DNA of 16,825 nt from JAWXCH01 sp034440595 (GTDB lineage: Bacteria > Planctomycetota > Planctomycetia > Pirellulales > JALHPA01), in contig JAWXCH010000406.1 of the NCBI GenBank assembly GCA_034440595.1, forward strand, positions 1-16,825, given 5' to 3'. Under the pieces are notes generated by a model. The model searched no databases, was not told where the DNA came from, and saw only the letters and a list, made by a program, of their open reading frames with translations. Shown piece after piece: positions 13,508-16,825 of this stretch (position 1 is its first letter; each line of letters opens with the position of its first letter). Both the position numbers and the translations under genes were made by a program.

Positions 13508-14980
13508 CTACAGTAAGACTGGGCGCACAACCTTCGCCTCTTCAACCCCGGTCAATCGTTCGTCCAGACCTTGTACCTTTACCTTGAACCGCGAATGATC
13601 GACGCCCATGCAGTGCAAAATCGTGGCGTTCACATCGTTCACATGCACTGGGTTTTCGACCACATTGTAGCTGAAGTCGTCCGTCTCTCCGTGCACCACG
13701 CCGCCACGAACACCACCGCCGGCCATCCACATGCAGAAATTGCGCGGATGATGATCGCGGCCATAGGTTTCCGGCGTGATCTTACCTTGCGAGTAAATGG
13801 TGCGGCCAAACTCACCTCCCCAGACGACCAGAGTGCTATCCAATAGTCCGCGTTGCTTGAAGTCCATGAGTAGCGCGCCGACCGCCTGGTCCGTGTCGAC
13901 ACATTGATTGGTGAGAGCGGTTGGCAGCCCACCATGCTGATCCCAGCCGCGATGCAAGATTTGCACCACGCGCACACCACGCTCGACCAGTCGCCGCGCC
14001 AGTAGCGCACTATGCGTAAAGCTGCCAGCCACCTTGACTCGATCACCATACATCTGCATGGTTTGCGCCGTTTCCTGCGAAAGATCCATCAGCTCGGGAG
14101 CGGACCGCTGCATGCGAAACGCCATCTCATACTGCGCAATTCGCGTCTGCGTTTCTGGATCGGCGTACTTGCTATAGGAATGCTGATTTAATTGTTGCAA
14201 CGCGTCGAGCATCGCGCGCCGATCGGCCGCTTCAACACCGATCGGATTCTGAACATAGAGCACCGGATCGCCCGTGCCGCGCAACGCAACGCCATTGAAT
14301 TTGGAGGGCAGATAACCACTTCCCCACATCCGGCTAAATAGCGCTTGACCGTTACCGCTTGTCGGAAATGTCGGCGTCAGTACGACAAACGCCGGCAAGT
14401 TATCGCATTCGCTCCCCAGACCATACGACAGCCAGGAACCAATGCTGGCTTTGCCCGGAGCTTCGCTGCCTGTCATCACAAATGTACAAGCCGGGTCATG
14501 ATTGATGGCCGACGTATGGACCGACTTAATCAGCGCAATCTCGTCGACCATCTTGGCGGTATGTGGCAACAACTCGCTGACCCATCGGCCACATTTACCA
14601 TGCTGAGCAAACTTGAACTTGGAAGGTGCCACCGCCAATCGATCCTGGCCGCTAGTCATGCCGGTGATGCGTTGTCCCATGCGGACGCTATCCGGCAAGT
14701 CTTTGTCATAGAACTCCTTCATCTTCGGCTTGTAGTCCCAAAGATCCATCTGCGAAGGCCCGCCGTTCATATGCAGATAGATCACCGATTTTGCACGAGG
14801 GGCAAAATGAGGCAGGCCGGGCAACGGCGGAAAAGGAGCATCCGTAGCCACCGATGCCTTTGCCGACGAACTGGCACCGGCCAGAACTGTACCTAGCGTC
14901 AGGCTGCCGAGCCGCAGTCCCAGATCGCCAAAGAACTGGCGCCTGGTCGTATGCAGTTGCGTTTCAAAAAGAGGATCCAT
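13508..14980 (-). CDS. DUF1501 protein, Tat-exported, paired with DUF1553 gene
   Basis: Second DUF1501 protein, 490 residues. The Tat signal TTRRQFFGDLGLRLGSLTLG (11-30) has the Arg13-Arg14 pair followed by a hydrophobic stretch ending near ASSSAKA. Family landmarks are HMNGGPSQMDLWD (70-82), GWDQHGG (345-351), VVWGGEFGRT (385-394) and GRDHHPRNF (407-415). Compared with the plus-strand copy it has longer middle loops and the commoner WGGEFGRT and GRDHHP forms, so the two are distant paralogs and not a recent duplication. It lies 68 bases downstream of the DUF1553 gene on the same strand. That pairing is very common in planctomycetes and suggests the two products act together in the periplasm. 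No reaction is known for the family; the His and Asp residues suggest metal binding. Confidence 0.94.
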   Translation of the reverse strand: MDPLFETQLHTTRRQFFGDLGLRLGSLTLGTVLAGASSSAKASVATDAPFPPLPGLPHFAPRAKSVIYLHMNGGPSQMDLWDYKPKMKEFYDKDLPDSVRMGQRITGMTSGQDRLAVAPSKFKFAQHGKCGRWVSELLPHTAKMVDEIALIKSVHTSAINHDPACTFVMTGSEAPGKASIGSWLSYGLGSECDNLPAFVVLTPTFPTSGNGQALFSRMWGSGYLPSKFNGVALRGTGDPVLYVQNPIGVEAADRRAMLDALQQLNQHSYSKYADPETQTRIAQYEMAFRMQRSAPELMDLSQETAQTMQMYGDRVKVAGSFTHSALLARRLVERGVRVVQILHRGWDQHGGLPTALTNQCVDTDQAVGALLMDFKQRGLLDSTLVVWGGEFGRTIYSQGKITPETYGRDHHPRNFCMWMAGGGVRGGVVHGETDDFSYNVVENPVHVNDVNATILHCMGVDHSRFKVKVQGLDERLTGVEEAKVVRPVLL

Positions 14981-15048
14981 AGTGCGGCCTTTTTATGTAC
15001 AACGGACTCTGATCCGACAAACATGCCAGCAGTCAGCCAGCACGATCG

Positions 15049-16825
15049 CTAATTTCGATTGAGCGTCTCATCCATATTGAACAGCAAATTGGCAACCAAT
15101 GTATAGGCGGCAAGTTCGGTTTCTGACAATTTGGCATCCACCGTTGATTCGCCGTGGCGTATCACTTTACCCGCCGCTTCGGGGTCTTTTTCAAAGCGCG
15201 TTAAATTCTGCTGCAAATAGTCCTGCACGATGGCCAGTTCGTCTTTCGAAGGCTCCCGCGCCACCAGCAACTTATACGCAAAACGAATTCGCTCTTCACC
15301 CGTGGGTCCCCCGGAATTGATCATGCGCGTCGCCAACTGTCGTCCCGCTTCAAAATGCTGTACGTCGTTCATCAACTGCAGTGCTTGCAGCGGAGTGTTG
15401 CTGCGAATTCTGCGCGAGCACGAGGCCTCGCGGCTCGGTGCGTCAAAGTTCACCATAAACGGCGGCGGAGCGGTGCGCTTAAAAAACGTATAAACGCTGC
15501 GTCGATACAACGACGTTCCGTGACCCTGCGTATACTTCGCGGTATTCGAGCCAACAAAACCGACCGGCTCCCAGATATTTGGCGGCTGATACGGGTTGAC
15601 CCCGCGACCTCCCATTTTCAGATCCATCAAGCCGCTAACAAACAGTGCGTTGTCGCGAATCTGTTCGGCATCCAAACGGAACCGCGGTCCGCGCGCCAGC
15701 AAGCGGTTGTGCGGATCTTCCTCACTTAATCCCGGTCGTAAATTAGACGCCTGACGAAATGTCGCCGAAACGACAATCTGCCGAACCAGCCTTTTCACGT
15801 CCCAGCCGCTCTCGCGAAAATCGACCGCCAGCCAATCCAATAGCTCCGGGTGCGATGGCGGTGTCCCTTGAACACCAAAGTCGCTACTTGTTTCGACCAA
15901 CCCGATCGAAAAGAATTGTTGCCAAAACCGGTTCACTGCCACCCGCGCTGTTAGGGGATGCTCGTTGGAAACCAGCCAGTTGGCCAGATCAAGCCGGTTT
16001 GCTCTCTTGTCGGCGGGACGTTCCGGTAGCGGTGGCAAAAACGCCGGCACACCTGGATAGACACGTTCTCCTTTGATCGTGTATTGACCACGCAACATCA
16101 CAAATGTTTCGCGCGGATCCTTCAAGTCGTTGTAGACAAATGTCCGCGGCATGGAGTTATCCAACTGATTACGCAATTTGCGCATTTGGTTTGCCAAATC
16201 GTCCAGCGGCTTTAGCTTTGGACTCGTATCGATGCAGATTTCCTGCAAATAATGCCGCAGCAACTCGGCCATATGATCCCCCGACATCTTTGTCTTGGGA
16301 TGGGCTTCTAATGCTTTTTGAAGATCCGGTTTGATGCCGTCGACCTTCTTGCCGCTGTTCTCCTGCAACCAAAGCAGGAAGGAACGACTGCTATTGAGGT
16401 CTGGATCGGTCACACCTACTACACCAACCTCGTCCCAATAGACCGTGCCATCCACCTGCGTCAGCGCAAAACCGGCCAAATGGTCGCCTGGCACCAGACC
16501 GATTTTTTCAATCGGCACTTCCAGCCGGACCCACTTGTTGGCTTCTGGCAGCGGGCCAACCAGCATTCGCGAATGGGTGTTAGCTTTCCCCCACTCAAAC
16601 GCCTGATCATCGCCCCAAACGGCGCGGTGGTCCCAACCGTTCTTGTTAAGTTGCAACATCAATCCCTTCGGCGGATCCTTGGGATCGATCCAGACATGCA
16701 AGAAGAGCTTTCCATTGGGAGGAATGACCTGCCCCTGTCCTCCTTCATATACATCCTGAGCCAGCCCTTTGGCGGTTCGCTTAATTGCTCGCTTGCCGCT
16801 ATGTACTGGTCCCTCGGCCTTTGTC
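15049..16825 (-). CDS. DUF1553 (PSD1) domain protein, N-terminal part outside window
   Basis: C-terminal 591 residues of a large planctomycete protein; the frame is open to the window edge, so the start lies beyond 16825. Full-length members have an N-terminal signal, cytochrome-c-like (PSCyt1) and DUF1549 (PSCyt2) regions, which would be off-window. The visible part begins with GPVHSGKRA and a region rich in Trp and Gly (GKLFLHVWIDPKD to DGTVYWDEVGVVG) that looks like a beta-sandwich sugar-binding domain. The conserved linker TFVMLRGQYTIKGERVYPGV comes next. The PSD1 domain fills roughly the last half, with HPLTARVAVNRFWQQFFSIG, PPSHPELLDWLAVDFRESGW and RIRSNTPLQALQLMND. The gene is followed by the DUF1501 gene after 68 bases, then by the secreted protein. 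Function is unknown; proposals for the family involve extracellular redox or polysaccharide handling, which the sequence here cannot settle. Confidence 0.94.
   Translation of the reverse strand, partial: TKAEGPVHSGKRAIKRTAKGLAQDVYEGGQGQVIPPNGKLFLHVWIDPKDPPKGLMLQLNKNGWDHRAVWGDDQAFEWGKANTHSRMLVGPLPEANKWVRLEVPIEKIGLVPGDHLAGFALTQVDGTVYWDEVGVVGVTDPDLNSSRSFLLWLQENSGKKVDGIKPDLQKALEAHPKTKMSGDHMAELLRHYLQEICIDTSPKLKPLDDLANQMRKLRNQLDNSMPRTFVYNDLKDPRETFVMLRGQYTIKGERVYPGVPAFLPPLPERPADKRANRLDLANWLVSNEHPLTARVAVNRFWQQFFSIGLVETSSDFGVQGTPPSHPELLDWLAVDFRESGWDVKRLVRQIVVSATFRQASNLRPGLSEEDPHNRLLARGPRFRLDAEQIRDNALFVSGLMDLKMGGRGVNPYQPPNIWEPVGFVGSNTAKYTQGHGTSLYRRSVYTFFKRTAPPPFMVNFDAPSREASCSRRIRSNTPLQALQLMNDVQHFEAGRQLATRMINSGGPTGEERIRFAYKLLVAREPSKDELAIVQDYLQQNLTRFEKDPEAAGKVIRHGESTVDAKLSETELAAYTLVANLLFNMDETLNRN

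Noticed and set aside
14345..14896. Plus-strand open frame of 183 codons
   Set aside because: Antisense to the DUF1501 gene; composition is Arg/His-rich as expected of a shadow frame.
1..16825. CRISPR array, tRNA or rRNA genes, insertion sequences, defence genes
   Set aside because: No regularly spaced repeats, cloverleaf-like segments, transposase motifs or known defence domains were seen on either strand.

Overview
The window most likely comes from a planctomycete of the Pirellula/Rhodopirellula type. The main evidence is one partial DUF1553 (PSD1) protein and two DUF1501 proteins with Tat-like signals, families greatly expanded in that phylum. Supporting evidence is a squalene-hopene cyclase next to the radical-SAM enzyme HpnH, many genes with little or no Shine-Dalgarno sequence, wide intergenic gaps and short palindromic intergenic repeats. 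Base composition is moderately GC-rich and looks even throughout. I see no transposase, integrase, tRNA, rRNA or CRISPR array.

Layout, left to right. Positions 1-1337 (minus) hold the N-terminal three quarters of a K+/H+ antiporter of the NhaP2/CvrA type, cut by the window edge. Positions 1642-2535 (plus) encode a RecA/KaiC-like P-loop ATPase of unknown role. A gap of 437 bases with two inverted copies of a REP-like palindrome leads to mnmG (2973-4784), a tRNA wobble-uridine modification gene. Next comes a regulatory block. A strong sigma70-like promoter with three regularly spaced TTGCGTAA-like sites drives a response regulator (5203-5787) that has its DNA-binding domain first and its receiver second. 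A textbook intrinsic terminator follows, and then a soluble histidine kinase (5966-6757) with no sensor or membrane domain.

Positions 7116-10643 form a hopanoid block. Squalene-hopene cyclase (shc) makes the C30 hopanoid, and HpnH attaches the 5'-deoxyadenosyl group that starts the extended (C35) side chain. They are co-directional and 135 bases apart.

Positions 10922-16825 form a planctomycete secreted-protein block. A solo DUF1501 gene on the plus strand, with its own promoter, converges on a minus-strand cluster that runs DUF1553/PSD1 protein, DUF1501 protein, then a signal-peptide protein I do not recognise (12328-13413). DUF1553-DUF1501 pairs are typical of planctomycetes and still have no defined biochemical role. 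The unrecognised third gene is the most plausible candidate here for part of an undescribed system.

Nothing here looks like a defence island or a mobile element. The points worth a second look are the regulatory architecture around 4929-5202, the atypical KaiC-like ATPase, the DUF1553/DUF1501/secreted-protein cluster, and the several families of short intergenic palindromes.
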